64,000 nt of DNA from Setophaga petechia (GCA_024362935.1 JANCRA010000019.1:7002501-7066500), one strand, 5' to 3'; shown: positions 1 through 14,233, counted from the first letter of the stretch. The notes: generated by a model not told the origin, from the letters alone. A program made the numbers and translations.

Positions 1-3000
1 TTAGTGAGCTCTTAGGAGCCCAAAGACTATGTCAAAAGAGAAAATAAGTTAACTTAAGAACACTCACTCCCTGCTTCTATCCCTGCATGTCTAGGAAACT
101 GCAGAAATGGAGCTTTGACAGATCTGATGGACAACACATTTTTACCTTGTAACCATGTCTGTTTTCAGCATAACACCTGTGACTTGGATTTATTTAACTT
201 CACTGCTGTTAGTGGAATGACTCATGATATTTTTAAGTACTCACATGATTGAATCCTGCTGTCTAACAATAGCTTAATCTTGTATAACAATAATAACGAA
301 AAATACTGAAGACAAAACCTTATCACGAAATCCACCTTGGTAGGAATTTTTCTTTTAAGACTGAGGGGATGGATCTTTTATGAACAGTCCTCATTTAGGA
401 CATTTGTGTCTCTAAGGATTAGAGTTAGGCCCTTAAGAGCTAAGAACATTAAGCATGAAAGACCTGTTTTACCTGACCTTTATTAATATGCAGTACATCC
501 CAGCCCATCCTATAATTAAGGTACTGCAATGCACAGATAGATGCACAAATGTTTAAAGAATTCCCATTTCTGAATATCGAAGTATGTTTTCCTTTTGTTG
601 TTATTAATTGCTCATAACATGAGCTACCAAACATATAAATAACTCCATCTCTCTCACTGCCAGCTTTTGTAGCCATTACATGTTGTGGTTTGCTGGGTTC
701 TTAATAAAATACCTGTACTCCACTGGGGGTGTTTGGTACATGAAGGCTGACCTTAGCAGCACTGAAGTCCTGTTCTGAAATGTCAGGTGTCATTAAGAGT
801 GAAGTTAAGTAAGAAAATAGGGCTGTGTCCTAGAAAATTGTCTTTTACTAATTACACACTTTGCTGTATTTTGCTGTTGGGATGGGTCTGCACACAAAAC
901 CATAATATTTGATTTTTTAAATATCTGTTCTTATTTTGTTTAGAAGTATGCAGTCAGGTATAGTCAGGTTTTAATTTAATTTCTTTGTTTCTTTTTGCTT
1001 ATCATCAGTTTTTCTTTTTTTTTTTTTTTTGTTCTTGCTTAGAAACCGGTGTGTAGCTGAGTAGATAATGAGCAGGTAAACTTCAAAAATTTTTTTCTCT
1101 TAATGAATATACTGCATGCTTTGAACTTCGTTATTCCAGTGAATATATGGGGAGTGAAGATCCTGTGAGTTCTGGACTTCTATATGTCATTCTAGTCAGT
1201 TGGCTTTGTGCCTGAAAATTGTGGAAATGGTTTACAAAGCACAGCAGAAATCATTTTTTGCTCTGAACACGATTTCAGAAGTGTAATTTACCAGCAATTA
1301 AAACCCCCCAAAATGTAAACTGAATTACTCTTCTCTTGGGATTCCTAACACCATTTAATTTGTGTTTGTTTTATCCTTTGGCATTTTATCTTCTAGTAAA
1401 CCTTCGAGGGAGAATGGAGTATTAAATTTCTATTTAAAGGAAAGGACAAATAAAAGTAGAGTAAGTACACTCTAATGGCCAAAATTATTCAAGATTTTTG
1501 GCTTCAGCAGCATGCAAACAAACATCTGTATTTACTGTGTTGGAGAGGCTTGTTTATTTTACAAAAGCATTTGCTAGAGATTTATTTACAGGTAATATTT
1601 ATTTACTATCGCTTCTCCATTTGAGTAGATACAAATTTCCTAAGGTTATTTATTTGTGGAACACCAGCTGTGTCACCATACTTCCGACTCATCTTTCAGT
1701 ATTTCTGTATTCTGATACTTTGAATATTTCCTTAATGGAGAAGCTGACATTTGCCTTAAATTATTTTGGTTGTTCGTTTATCAGGTCTCCCATGTGTGAC
1801 CCACACAGTTTATTGACTTGGACATCTGATGGTGAAAAGCAAATAACCAATATACTACCAAAGCCTGGTGGTTTTGTTTTAAAAAGGAGATAAACAGATC
1901 TGTCTAAAATAAAAAACAACCAACAGATAAAACTAGAATTGTTTTTCTGAAATTGTTGCCTTTTTCTAAGTTAACACATGTCTTAACTGGCTTTCTATTA
2001 TTCTAACCCAATTTCTAATTATAAAATTAGAAAAAAATGCTCTCAAAAGTGCTGGTTTTATTTTGCATTATTTTTTTCACCAAGACACTTCAATATATCT
2101 AGAAATACCCTAGAAGAGCACAGTCTCAGCTTGACAGTGTTTGCAGTGTTATTAGTTTAGAAGGGTTTGCACTTTGTTGTACATTCTTTGTACTTTGTTG
2201 TCTTCAGGTCTGAGTTTTACACATCGAAGTACCAGAGATTATTCTGTCTTCTGTTTTAAAGTTTGTCTTTGGAGACATACTCGGAAGAGAGGACTTGAAG
2301 ACTGAAGCAAACTCATTGAAGCCCTTAGTCTGCAAATATTTGCTTGGTATTCAGCTATAAGTTGCTCTGTGTTCTCCCAATAGTAGGGTGAAGCATTCCC
2401 ATAAACGTTCACTTGGGGTTTCCCTTCAACCCGCTCCATGCTGATGGAGTCTGACTTAGGGCATGCTTCATTATGCATTAGCTGGAGGTCTAGATGTGGA
2501 GAATTCCTTGTCCCCATATATATATGTTCCGTGTATTTGAAGGATGCTGGTAGGTTGGTGCTTTGCAAGCACACGCAGCTTAAAGGTGACTGTAGCATAG
2601 AGCTCACAGGCTGGAAGCTCCTTCTGCTTTTGTGACATAGCTCATAAAACCCTTCCAGCAAGGTTCCTGCGCAGCCACATGCTATCCAGAGGGGTATGGA
2701 CCAGCCTGTGTGCACCTCCTAACCAGCTGGAGGAAGTGGATCTTCCACCCAACCCACAGTCAGGAGCTGCCCTGGGTGTCTGAATGGGAGTAGACTTGCA
2801 CTGATCCACTGTTTCAGTTTGAGTTTGAATCTGAGCTCTTGCTTGGATTGTGTTCAAAATACAACCAGAATTAAATTTTTTGTGCCTTTGAGGAAATTTA
2901 CATTAAATGGTGCCTATTTAATTGGCTCATTCATTATGCTTATCTTGGGAGGGGCTCATATGGCTACCTAGGGCCTGGAATGAGAAAAAATTCTGCCCAT

Positions 3001-3385
3001 ACAGAAAAGCACTTCGGATTTTGGTGCATTTCCCCAAGTGACTACAGTATTTCCTTTATAGTGCTGAATGTGTTTTTCTCAAAAGAGGAACAAAACTAAT
3101 TGCTGAGACCTTTGTGTCCTAGGGGATGTGCACGGACAGAGAAAAATATTCTTCACAGCCATTACCTTCTCATAGTTATTTCTTGCCAGACCCTCAAGGA
3201 TAAACTGTCAGTGTCCGTATACAACAGATTATATAAGATCATCATTTTCCACTCCATATAAGATGTTACTGTGAAAGCTATATTCTGATATTAAATAAAA
3301 ATTCTTTGTACTATGTTAAGTCTTTCATCCAAAGACATTAAGGAGCGCTCCAGTGTTATTATTCATGTTGAACAGAAGATTAAAA
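1..3385. other. Non-coding stretch, no gene recognised
   Basis: AT-rich unique sequence. It holds a T16 homopolymer at 1015-1030 and two longer open frames. The plus-strand frame at 1498-1893 has no family resemblance. The minus-strand frame at about 2239-2718 looks more protein-like and is described in the findings. No CpG island, RNA gene or recognisable repeat is visible. Confidence 0.6.
1015..1030. repeat. T16 homopolymer
   Basis: An uninterrupted run of 16 T. It could be the reverse of an old poly-A tail or simple slippage. No target-site duplication or retrocopy body is obvious beside it. Confidence 0.9.
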
Positions 3386-3475
3386 TGAACCATGCAAGGG
3401 TGAGGCAATCTGCCCAAGGTTACAGGGAGTCAGCAGTTGTTATCCCAGTCCAAGACCTCTCCTGAACTATAAACA
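3386..3475 (+). mobile_element. MIR-like ancient SINE fragment
   Basis: The segment contains the run TGCCCAAGGTTACAGGGAG followed by a CAGCAG...CCCAGTCCAAGACCTCT tail. This follows the order of the MIR core and 3' half (TGCCCAAGGTCACAC, then GGxxTxxAACCCAGGTCT). Divergence is high, as expected for an element that spread before modern bird orders arose. An L2/L3-derived 3' end of similar sequence is an alternative. Boundaries are approximate. Confidence 0.4.
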
Positions 3476-6400
3476 AAAATGGGTGTTCTGGTTGTGATTT
3501 AGTGCAGGAAAAGTCTTCTTGTGTAGCATAACACAGCAGGAGGAGCTGGGGGAACCTACATGTCAGTAGTTGGGATCAGATTACAAGATAGGGCTTTAAT
3601 AAGCAGCTGTGGTGTAAATCCAGTAGGTGTACAAAGGTAATTGCTGGGCAGAAGTGTAGCTAGGTTTTACAGAGTACAAATTAATACAAGATGCAGATGC
3701 AGGCAATATTTTTTTCAGTGGTGATTTGCCAAAACTTGCCAACTGGGTTAGGCAAAACTCTTTGCTAATCTAGCTAAAAACGTTTTGTGCAATTTTTAGT
3801 AAAGTCTTCTGTTTTGGAGTGTGTTGCGGTGTGAAGCTAGGAGTGGTACTATCCTCCCTTTAAATGCTCATCTGAGGTTTACACTGTGTTTTCTGTACTT
3901 AAACAATATTTTGGATCACCAAACAGAAAAGACCTATTATTTTTAGTGTAGTAACCCAGGAAAAAAAAAATTACTTGGAAGTAGCCAAAATAATTGTAGT
4001 ATAATTTTGACAGATAAACAGAAGATGGATTGTACATTATGCAAATAAGTTTATAATATTTAGAGGTATATTTTAAGCAACATTGCTAGTATGGTGGTGT
4101 AGTATCTCTGAAGCAAAGATAAAGAATTCTTATGGGCACTGGATATCAATTTTGATGATATAGCCAAGAGCTTTCTACGCCCTTTTTTCTTCTGATTTTA
4201 CCTTCTGTTCCCATTTCCACTTATTGCATGAGAAAGCTGATCCCAAATCCTTTTGCTTTGCTGGCAAGGAACCTTGTGCAGCTGAGGAAATTGCCACAGC
4301 TGTCACCAGCTATGAAGGCTGGCAGAGCCAGGGTAATCCTGTGCTGTGGCCCTCCCTCTTCCCCTGGGTTTGGGGGAGTTTGGCAAAGTCATGGTTCTTG
4401 GTGTGTGTGCCCCCTCTCCCAAGGCTGGCACTGTGCTCAGAAGGGAGCCATCCTCCTTTTCCCACATATATTTATGTCCATATACATTAGCTAACTTACC
4501 TGAATGGCTGTCTTGGTAATTTACAGTGACTTTTGGGCTTTGAGAAATGTATGCCACATAGCATGCTAATTTACTGTATTAATGTGAGTGATAAATTAGG
4601 CTTTCAGTCTCATTCTGCTGGCTGGAATAAGACCTTTCTCATGCACTCAGTGCATTCCTCTTTACCTAGCCTTTCAAAGAACCTCCATTTAGAACATTTC
4701 CATAATTTTGAGGTTTTTAGAGTGGAATTTTAAGACCTCTGCAAAACTTTTCACCAGCCATCACATGTTCTAAATTTCAAGATAATACATCAATTTTATC
4801 ATGAAGTCATAATCTTAGAACCATAATAGTTATAAAACAAATAGGTATTTCTGGAGAAGGAAATAAATAAACAAAATAAAACTTCTTTTTGATGTTAGAC
4901 AGTGGTTTCTGGCATCCACACAGATCTGTCTTCTGCAATGTTAGTACTAACAGCAGATAACAAGGCTCATCCACAAAGGGACTTGAATTCTTGTTATTGC
5001 TGTAGAAATGAAATTGCAGTATTTAGACACTATTGAGATTAAAATTTTCTAAACTACTGCTTAACTTACATCAGGTAGCTGATACATTTACATTCCTGCC
5101 AGGGAATCTGACCATCCTCCTCCTTTGGATGCTAGCCTTGACTTGTCTGACCTTTTGGAGGATTGTCTGTGCACTCATCTGCAACTTCTGCTTTTCATTA
5201 TGATAAAGAGGTTTTAAATAAACAATATTTTTACTGAAGAATATGACTGGTACAGAAATAAATATTTCCAGTAGTTTTGCAGTATAGCTATATGTAGGAG
5301 AGAGAGAGACAACTTTTATAGTCCAGTGATGATATTGCTTAGTACTCCTTGTCTTAGCTTAAGTTACTTTTTAATATCACTACCATTGCAGCCTTCATCA
5401 GTGTCCTTTGCCTAGCAATCAATACAGAAAGTAGTTACAAATCCCAACAAACTGCAAGAGCCAAGCAAAACCTGTACCTGGTCATTTCATTGGGCCTCAT
5501 TGTCTAGCACATGCTTATGTGCTCATGTCGGGCTTTATGCACTTGAGGACCTTGCCTCCTTTGCTTCCCATGTTCCATTTATGACTTTGTTTTCACAGCC
5601 TGTGGACTCATCAGGTCAGGAACCACCACAGAGTGTGTGTAGAGAGTGGCCCAAGCACTCGAAGCAGCACAGCTGTGTGAGTTAGGAGATTATAGAGTAC
5701 TGCTAATGCAATCGTAGTGCACACATTCAGATCAGGTTTAGATCACTTAGTTTTGGTTTGGTGTCTCTGGGTGGTGCTGCATTGCTTTGATTTGGCTTCC
5801 CAGTGTTCATCTGACTAGCATAGAATAGCCTCTAAATGAGATTGTGATGCATAACAAAAGGTTGACCTAGCATACCTTGAGCACGTATGATTTGTAGGTT
5901 TTTTTTTTAAAGAATGTGGTTCAATGCAAGATGGAAGCACAATGACTTCTTAAATTAACAGAACTTCCAACAACCAAAAATAAATTATTCTGTGTAACAC
6001 TGTACCTATAATACAATCTTTCTGCCAAGGACCTTGCCGCATAGGAGCCCAGTTTTGAAGACTGTACTGAGGAAGATACTTAATGACGGGCATACATACT
6101 GGGAGTGGGCTGTACACAGGTAACAGTGTAAGTAATGGTATATTAAATATCATGCATTTCATTTCTACATTTTCTTACTGGAAAGAAAGAACAACAATTT
6201 ATTGCCTGTGGATATAATGAGGTTGTGCAGGTCAAGAGTTATTACTATTCACTGCAGTGCATTAGCTGTGTACAGGAATAAACCATGAGGCATTTGTCAG
6301 TTAGACTATTCCTTGCTTTACAGATTTGAATGGCTTGAACATTTATCTAGAAGTTACCTAAGTATGCTCCAAGAATCTAATCCCTGAAGGTGAGGTGAAA

Positions 6401-9188
6401 AGAGCTTTCTGTTGGACGTCATTCAGCCAGAGCTGCAGAATGAAGGGTGACAGCATCATGTGAGAGCCATTCACCCGAACTGTCATTTCACATTTCCAGG
6501 AGGAAAAAGATTTAAACATCCACTTTATATGTGTGATTGTTTTCTTATCTTTTTCCTCTTCTCTCTTGACCCTTCTGGAATATATTTTCTCCACTGTTTC
6601 TTTGGGGCAAAGCCTTAGCACCCTGTAGGTTTTCTGTCAGACACTATGGTTTGCACTCGTGACCCAGCTGATTGAACTGTGAATGTATAACTAGATAAAC
6701 GTCTGAATCCTCACTAAATAACAGCTGTTCTCCACTAGTACAATGCCAGTTGCTGAAACAGAATTACTGCAGGTTTGTACTGAAATGTGTGTGGTAAGAA
6801 AATTGATCCAAAAATTACCCGTGCCAATACCTTACTATTAGAACACAGCAAATTATAGTAAATCTGTTGACTTGTGACTTACATCCCATTCTGCTTTCCC
6901 CAGCCTGCAGAGAGGAATGCAATTCAGATTGAGGAGAGAATGAAATTTCAAAAATCTTCAGGAGTTATAGTTTTGTTTATTTCTTGACACAAAGCACATT
7001 CATGTGACTGGTGGAGATACCAATGCCTCTCTTTTGGCATTTAATAGTTAATGATTTGGAGAAGAAGCACTTGCTTCTTTCTTTGGTCCAGAAAAAGGAG
7101 CTCTTACCCCTTTCTAAGCTGTGCTACCCCCTTCATTATGTAAAGCTCACCACATCTGGTTCATCAGTGAGGTAGCCATTCTAGATGAGGCCTCTGTGAT
7201 AGAAATGTAAGTTGTAACAGAGCTGCTGTGACCCTCTCCTCACCATGCAGATGTTCTGAACACATGTGATGTGACATGGAGCTAGTTTAGTAGATTTTTA
7301 ATCAAAAATGCTTAGAAATGTCTTTTAGCACCATTTCTCAAATTGTGCACAATTAAAAAGAGAAATATACTTGCCAATAGCCTATTTTACAAAGTAAAAA
7401 TATTGTAGCATTCAATCTGTGTAATAGTTTGTAAAATGAAAGCTGCAGGTTATGTTTTAGTCACTGAGGGGTTCTAAATAAACTGCTTCGACCAGACTAG
7501 GAAAACTTGAATAGAGTCTGAAAATGTTTTCCAAGTCAGATCTTATTCCTGACCATTTACAGAGTGCAAAACTGCTTTGTGACTTCAGATATACCACGGT
7601 AGGTGACAGACTCAGAGGTATGCAGTGAAAGAATGAGAAACAATGGATGCAAATCACTGTCAGGCATAATGAACAAGTTCTTTTCCTTGAAGGCAGTCAA
7701 ACAGGAGGGTGGATTACACAGAGAGCTTGTGAAATCTCCATTCCTGAAGACATTCATAATGTGACTGGAAAAGACCCTGCGCAACCTGATTTAACTTCAA
7801 AATTGCCATTTAGAAGCCTAATGATCTCCATTAGGCCTCTTCTACAGGCATTATTTTCTAGTTCCATGATTTTGACTTCTAAATAGAATTTTGAATTTCA
7901 GCAGATATCTCCATTTAGCTCTCGTTAACACTGAGCAGCACCTCATGTATGCAGACATGTGCACCATGCTTGTGCATGGTTCATATGTGCAAGGTCACTT
8001 GATGGAGAGGGCTTAGGTTGTAGCAGAAGAAAATTTGGATTCTGCTGGTGTTTCTTCAAGCACAGAGCTGGCAGTTCACACTCTGCTGCACTTCAGCATG
8101 GCAGGTCCCATCTGCCAGGGCCATGAACCTCTGGAAAACATGAGTTATGGAGCATGACATTCACTGAGGAGTTGTGTCTGGCATATAGGACTCTTAGATG
8201 AGCATGAGGAGAATTATTAGCAGTATTCTGTAAGCTCAAGACAGGGAGCCATACTCAGTGAGCCAGACTGAGGCTCATGCTCCTCTTGGTGACTGGTACC
8301 ATAGAGGGAAACTGAAGAGGCAGCAATGAGTCTCTTGCTGAATGCAGACTGCACAAGCAGTTTGTTCTGGCTGTGTTTCACACAGAAATATGTTCCTCTC
8401 AGCTGATCCCAAATATTTAATTCAGTCACTGGGTTCACTCTGGAGCAGCTCCACAGTTTCTGTCAATGGAGTGTCATGCTGTAAAGTGCTTGGCCCCAGT
8501 TACCCTGGTTAAGACATTTAGAAGAGTTCTGCAGGTGCTGAAGCTGAACTTCTGTAAAGCTTCCATTTGGCACAGGAGAAATGGCAATTTTTTTCAGAAT
8601 TTATACTGATTGGTGTTATCATGGATTTATTTTCTCTTAAAGTCTCGTTTTAGCTAATTCTCATTGTATACTTACCTAATCCTGCCCAAAAAGTTAGCTC
8701 CAGATATTCTTATATCTCATGAGCAATATGGTAAGTTGAGAGGATCCACACGGGTATTCCTAATTTCTTTTCTCCCATACCTCCCAGTAGCTTTGAAATT
8801 CAATAGGGCTGTGAATTTCACATCCTCTTGCATGTGTCCTCTTGCTTTTTTGAAGTTAGAAATAGTGGCAATTTAATCACAGAATTCATACTAAGTTGAG
8901 ATATTAAATATGTCAATGCATTTTATATTCAGTGTTTTCCTCAGAAATATATTCGATGATCCAATATCATATCTGAACTTGTAAATATGTGTATGTGACT
9001 ATATAAAATAGCCTTTAGATAAACATTTTCACAAAAAGTTTTCTCATCTTTGAATATTCTGAAAAAACTTTTGATTTCATTCAGTTCTCAGAGTGCCATT
9101 TCATTATAAATCTAAAACAGATATGAGAATCATATATGTTGTTGTTTTTAGTTAAAATAGGTTTTATTCATGGGGTTCTTTATTCTGC
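3476..9188. other. Non-coding stretch, no gene recognised
   Basis: Unique AT-rich sequence. A patch at about 4270-4460 is richer in G and C, with short C-runs, and is open in several frames. This reflects low stop density rather than a recognisable protein. Frames at 5950-6162, 6358-6621, 7557-7886 and 8217-8438 overlap on opposite strands and match nothing I know. Confidence 0.6.
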
Positions 9189-9262
9189 TTTAGATTGTAA
9201 ACTCCTTGGGTGGGAACTGTCTTTAGTAATGTCACAAATAAGCTCTACTGGGACTTTTGGCA
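9189..9262 (+). mobile_element. Old SINE/LINE 3'-end fragment (L2/L3/CR1-like)
   Basis: The run TAGATTGTAAACTCCTTGGG, followed by GGGAACTGTCTTT and then a degraded CTCTACTGGGAC block, matches the remembered 3' end shared by ancient amniote L2/L3-type LINEs and their SINE partners (TAGATTGTAAGCTC, then GGGCAGGGACTGTCTTT). The copy is short and diverged. The family cannot be fixed by eye. Confidence 0.5.
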
Positions 9263-9815
9263 TGCCATTTAAAATAGGAACAGGATAAAATAATGTCTGT
9301 ATTTTTTAAATGAGGTGTAGACTGGTGATGGTGGCTTTCTTTTTTGCTTTCTAAAATGATCTTTTCTTCATCAGTCTGCTCTGTGTGCGTATTCAGAACT
9401 AAATTGAGGAACGTTCCTTTTAATAAGAGTCATTCTTTTGAAAACCTCTACACTTTCAGTGATGCTGATAGTGATGATGCCTTGCAGGATAACAAGCACA
9501 TTGGTCTGTCTTGTGTCATGGATAAAGTTATTTAATGAAGTTGTGAATGTCAAAATCTTGCTGATAAATGATCACGATGAACACAGCTTGCTTTTCAAAC
9601 CCCAGACTTTATTTACAGCGCTAACAATAATAGCTGTCTCCCCGACTATGGTATTGTTCATCTGTGATCACTGAGAGGCAATAAACACGGGCAAGAGGCA
9701 TCTTTTGAAATATTATAGGATTCAAAGTATGAGACACATGCTAGAGTTCATTCTGTGACTCTTTACAACTCTGTAAATCAGGTGATGAAATACTGTCTAT
9801 TTTCAATACAGTGCT

Positions 9816-9842
9816 GCATGGCTTGCTGAAAACAAGCCATGC
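9816..9842. repeat. Short perfect inverted repeat
   Basis: The arms GCATGGCTTG (9816-9825) and CAAGCCATGC (9833-9842) are exact reverse complements around a 7-nt loop. The element is too short for a microRNA precursor and is probably incidental. Confidence 0.8.
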
Positions 9843-10682
9843 TAACAAATTCTTTTTAGATTGTTATCGCTCAGTTGTGAATCTGTTTGTCATTCCCACT
9901 ATTGGCCAAGGAAAGTAGGACTCTTCTAAAAGACACTGCATGTCTTTAGGTGGAAATTAGATGGGACATTCACTGGTCCTTCAGGAAATGTAAAAAGATT
10001 TTTGGGAAGGATGAATAAAAAAAGAATTATTTCAATTTTGAAGTTAAAGACCATGCTACTTGGGTAGTATCTTTAATGCTACAGTCCCTTAATCAACTCT
10101 CTTCCCTTCCCCTTTGTATATCTTGCAGAGAAACCAAAATCAGTTTATCCTGTGCTTCACTGTCTCTAAGAGCTAACTAAATACCAGTACTGAAAAGTGC
10201 TTTGGGATTTAGCAATAAAAGGCTCTAGAGCAAGGTTATGTTTATTAACAAATAACAACAGTCAGGAATGGGGTGTTGGTGTAATGGGTGAGTAAGCAAG
10301 CTAATCTGTAATTTTACATGGTCTAGCAATTCCAGAAGGCACTCTGTCCCAAGAAATCTGTGGTAGGCTGTTACTACTTGGATTTTTTGTCTTACTGGAT
10401 CTTCAGCTGTTCAGATTCACAAATGGGCAAAGATCCTTGAAGACCCTTGCGCTCGTGGGAAAATGCTTCCTGTTTCAGTAAGGGATGGACAGCATTTCCC
10501 TTTCCTTCTCAATATTATCCCATGTGGTCTGCAAACCTCCATCTTTGAAGAAGGCTAAAATACCAACTTACTTAAAAAGAGATAGTTTTGCTACCTTCAT
10601 TTATAGTGACATAAGAGTCTTAAAATTGATATACTATCTGTAATAACTGATCCTGCTTTAAAATATGCTTCATCTGTTGACC

Positions 10683-10696
10683 AAAAAAAAAAAAAA
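10683..10696. repeat. A14 homopolymer
   Basis: A simple run of 14 A with no retrocopy visible next to it. Confidence 0.9.
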
Positions 10697-13600
10697 TTGT
10701 TGCCCATATAATCAAGGAAAGATGGTCTAGGTCTTGCAGTAACCCTTTATAAAGCAGGATATAGTATGCCCTCACACTATTTCTGGTAGTCCACCAAGTT
10801 CATTTAGGATTAGCTTATATATCCAGCCACAACACTACATTTTCATCTTACCTTGTGAGTGCCACATAATACACTGTTTCTTTAAGCGGTATATTACCTG
10901 TGTACCTCCTGATCTGCCATGTAGCTGCTTGTTTGCTAATTTCTGGTTGAAACTCAGGAGATGTGTTGATTGGATTCTCAGGGAATGTTGATGTTCTTCA
11001 GGTGGGAATTTAGAGCACTGGGTTACTAGCGATGGCCTTTGATTTTGCAATGCTTTTTTCTTCCTATTTAGTACATTTTCAAGGTGCTGGTGATCTTCAG
11101 GGTATGCAGCCTCTCTGCTTTATCATCTTTCTTTTGAGGAAAGTTTCAGGACAGTTTACAGAAAATAGGAAAGCAGAAAATTATTATTGTGGGTTCATTC
11201 CTTTATGAAGCTTATAACAATGCATTGTTCATGGTAGTGAACTTATGTGTCTCAAAAGTGAGAAATATTAATTCTTTGCTGCTGGTGATCTAGGTACCAT
11301 GCTTTATGATTCTTTTGTGTGCTTCTCTGAAAACCTCTCCAAGAGGACTCATCAAGGCTAATCAAGCCAGTGGTGTCTGTCCCTCTTCAGCAATAAAGAA
11401 TAATAGGACTTCATGTTTGTGATTCTAACAATTGAATTTTTTTCACAGCATTTTATACTTAAAGATAAAACTTGAATCATGTACTGGACAGCAATTTTGT
11501 TTTTTAGCCATGTAGGTAAAGCATTAGATGACAAAATTAAATTTACTTAAAAATAAAAATGAGTGTGAGCATGCTTGATACTCCAGTTTAGTGAACTGCC
11601 TCTCATTCAGCTCTATTAAAAGGCTTATGTGGAAAGGCTATTTTATTAAAGAAAACATATTGGTTTTAAACTTTTCAGAGTTTCGTGCTAAAAGATTTGA
11701 CCAGTTAAGTTTTCAGAAACCAGTGTGTCTTTTTCAAAGAGAAAATCAGACCTTGAACATTTCAATGGCCAATGAAAGGAGCTTCTATGGAGTGTTCCAA
11801 AAAGGCTGCTGTTTTTAAAAAAATAAACAAACCCAAACACTAGTTAATTGAAGTTCACAGGATGATGCATGTTCATCTGCGAATTTATTTTGGGAGCTGT
11901 AGAATGCATTTCCATATTTAAAGGGAGCATTAATCTGTGATATTACTAAATTCCCTAATTTGCCCTTGCCATCTCAGGTAGCACCTAACAGAATGGAACA
12001 AAAGGAATATTATTTGACAATGCGATACCATGAGAATTTTCTGGCATTCAGTATTGTTCAATCCTGTAAAACCTTTTGGTATATATTCAAAGAAGGGTAA
12101 TAACTGAATTTTGGAGCCTCCTTAACAGCATATGGTGCAGAATACCAATAAGCCTTTCCAGTTTATTGAAATAGAACTTGAATTTTTCTTATTAATCTCT
12201 AGACTATGAATCTTTGAACTGAAGTTGAACTGCTTTTGATAGTCAACTGTCCAACTCTTCAGTGTCTATTCAGATATTCTTCATATCTCCTGGATTCCTA
12301 TGAGACTTTTTTGCCTGAAATCCCATATTTTACCTTCAGTTTGATGCATATTTCTTCGGCATTGCACTTTATCAATAAGTATTATGTTTCATCTATTCAT
12401 CCACCAGAGATTGGGGCTCTTTCTAACTCTTCCTCTATAAAATTAGGAAATTTGACCTAAATAATCCAGGTATCTGAAACTCTTGCACTGAGTAATGAAC
12501 CTCGTGAAAGCATAATTCATTTAAAACAGACACCTATCCAGTGTTCTGTGTTTATATTTTAAAAGTTATCTACTTAAGGAAGAGTGATGGAGGTAAATAC
12601 TTTTAATGTCTATGATAGTTTTACTGAAAGACTTCAGTGTGCAAGAGAGAAAAGAAAATGTGGAATTTCAGGAAACCAGAATTCTTTCCGCATTGGTAAT
12701 AGGAGAATGACACTTTGTTATGAACCTTGCTACTTGCTCAACTTTTAATGTCATCAGACAGCATTGGCTGATTTTAGAAGAATAGTCAGTTTTGGTAGGA
12801 AAATATTATAGACTGAGTCAGCAATTGGTCTTAAATTCATCTTGGAGATAAACTGCTTCCTTTGAAACCTTGTGAAACATTCTCGTGAAGTCTTTAGCTG
12901 ATTTAGAAGTAAACTAAATGCTAATCTTCTGAATACTTCTCTTGGAAGGTTGATTCAAGTCCTAGCAGAATTTTTTATAGCAAAGAAAATTTGTGATTCT
13001 GAAGTTCCTTAAAGATGATTCAAATTTTGCTATTCATATTGACCAGCTGTGTTAGCTCAAAGAACCAACTCTGACTTCCTCTCCTCTCAGGCAGTATTTC
13101 AGGGAGGGTTGTTTGATTTTGACACAAGAAGCAGTGGTGCCTCCTACACTACCTTCAATAGATACCAAGGCACAATAGAACTCTGTGCAATGACCCTTCC
13201 CTAAAATTGTTGTCTTTCAGGTGAGGTGACAAAGCCATTGAGAATTTAATTGAAAAAATTCCTGCAACATCTATCACATTGCATAAATTTAACATTTGTT
13301 GTTTTTCAGTCTATACTTGTTATTTTCTGCCTTTTTTCCCCCTTTATTTTGAGGGTACTAGCTGGAGTATTCTTTCCTAAAGAGTTAATAGGTGTTAGTG
13401 AATCACCTCATTATACTGAATGATCCTTTTCTGTATCTGTTGGCAAAATACACTGTGAAAGAAGCATCATCTAACTCATTCTTGTGGTCCAATAGATAAA
13501 TCTATTGACTGAATGCTGCAAGCAGTGTTTCTATGTAAAGAGTGTGTAGCCTGGTTAAAGGAAGATTCTCCTTGGATTCTGCTTGGGTGTCACAAAGGAG

Positions 13601-14139
13601 AAAAGTGTTTGGGGAGAGATGAATTTGGCAAATGTATTCCACAGTGTGTCATTTTACCTGACGTGTTTTTATAGGCAGCTTATTAATGAACCATATTTTT
13701 AGAAGGATCATTTTTGGAAGTAGTACATGCAAATTAGGTTGTCTGTGTTATACATTGGAACAGGAAGGGCCAGATTTCCCTTATGTGGCTGATGGTACCA
13801 AAGTAGCTGGACTTAGAGCAGTGCCAAATGGACTCACCTGTCTCATTCCACTGGCAAATGGAGATATGAGTCAGAACAGCCAGTAGATGTCAGTAAACAC
13901 AAATCTGAATGAGAGAAGTCTGAAAATACTCTGCCTTTTGGGGAGTTTGGCTGTTTAGTATTGAAGAGTGCCTTATATGGATGGTAAAAGACCATTAAGT
14001 GTCTCATAAACGACCTGATTATTACATTTCTTGTGTATTGGAAGTGTATATGATAAGAATTTTTTTTATTTTCTTTTTTAACCATCTTTTCAAGGGTAGA
14101 GGGAAGACCATTCAGTTTGTCCTGGAAAATTCAATTTAG

Positions 14140-14192
14140 TGGGTGAGCAAGATTACCTTTTGGACCCTTCCAGCTCACTGTGATTTTATGAT
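14140..14192 (+). mobile_element. CR1 LINE, extreme 3' tail
   Basis: The order GATTACCTTTTGGACCCTTC, then CAGCTCACTGTGATTTTATG, then AT follows the bird CR1 3' end (GATGACCTTTTGGTCCCTTC, then CAACCCA.TATGATTCTATGAT). Only the last 50 bases or so are present. This is the usual outcome of severe 5' truncation in CR1 retroposition. The plus orientation comes from the TATGAT-type end lying on the right. Confidence 0.65.
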
Positions 14193-14233
14193 ACCAGTGC
14201 TTGACTTCAATGACTGGCAATGGGGAAGAGGAG

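Larger units (their letters stand above)
9263..14139. other. Non-coding stretch, no gene recognised
   Basis: Unique AT-rich sequence. It contains a short perfect hairpin at 9816-9842 and an A14 run at 10683-10696. Open frames at 9344-9674, 10835-11050, 11591-11818, 12236-12460 and 13686-14085 are short, overlap each other on both strands and show no recognisable domain. Confidence 0.6.

Noticed and set aside
1498..1893. 131-codon plus-strand frame
   Set aside because: It starts at a non-ATG codon, is rich in Leu, Phe, Thr and Ser as T-rich DNA gives, and matches no family.
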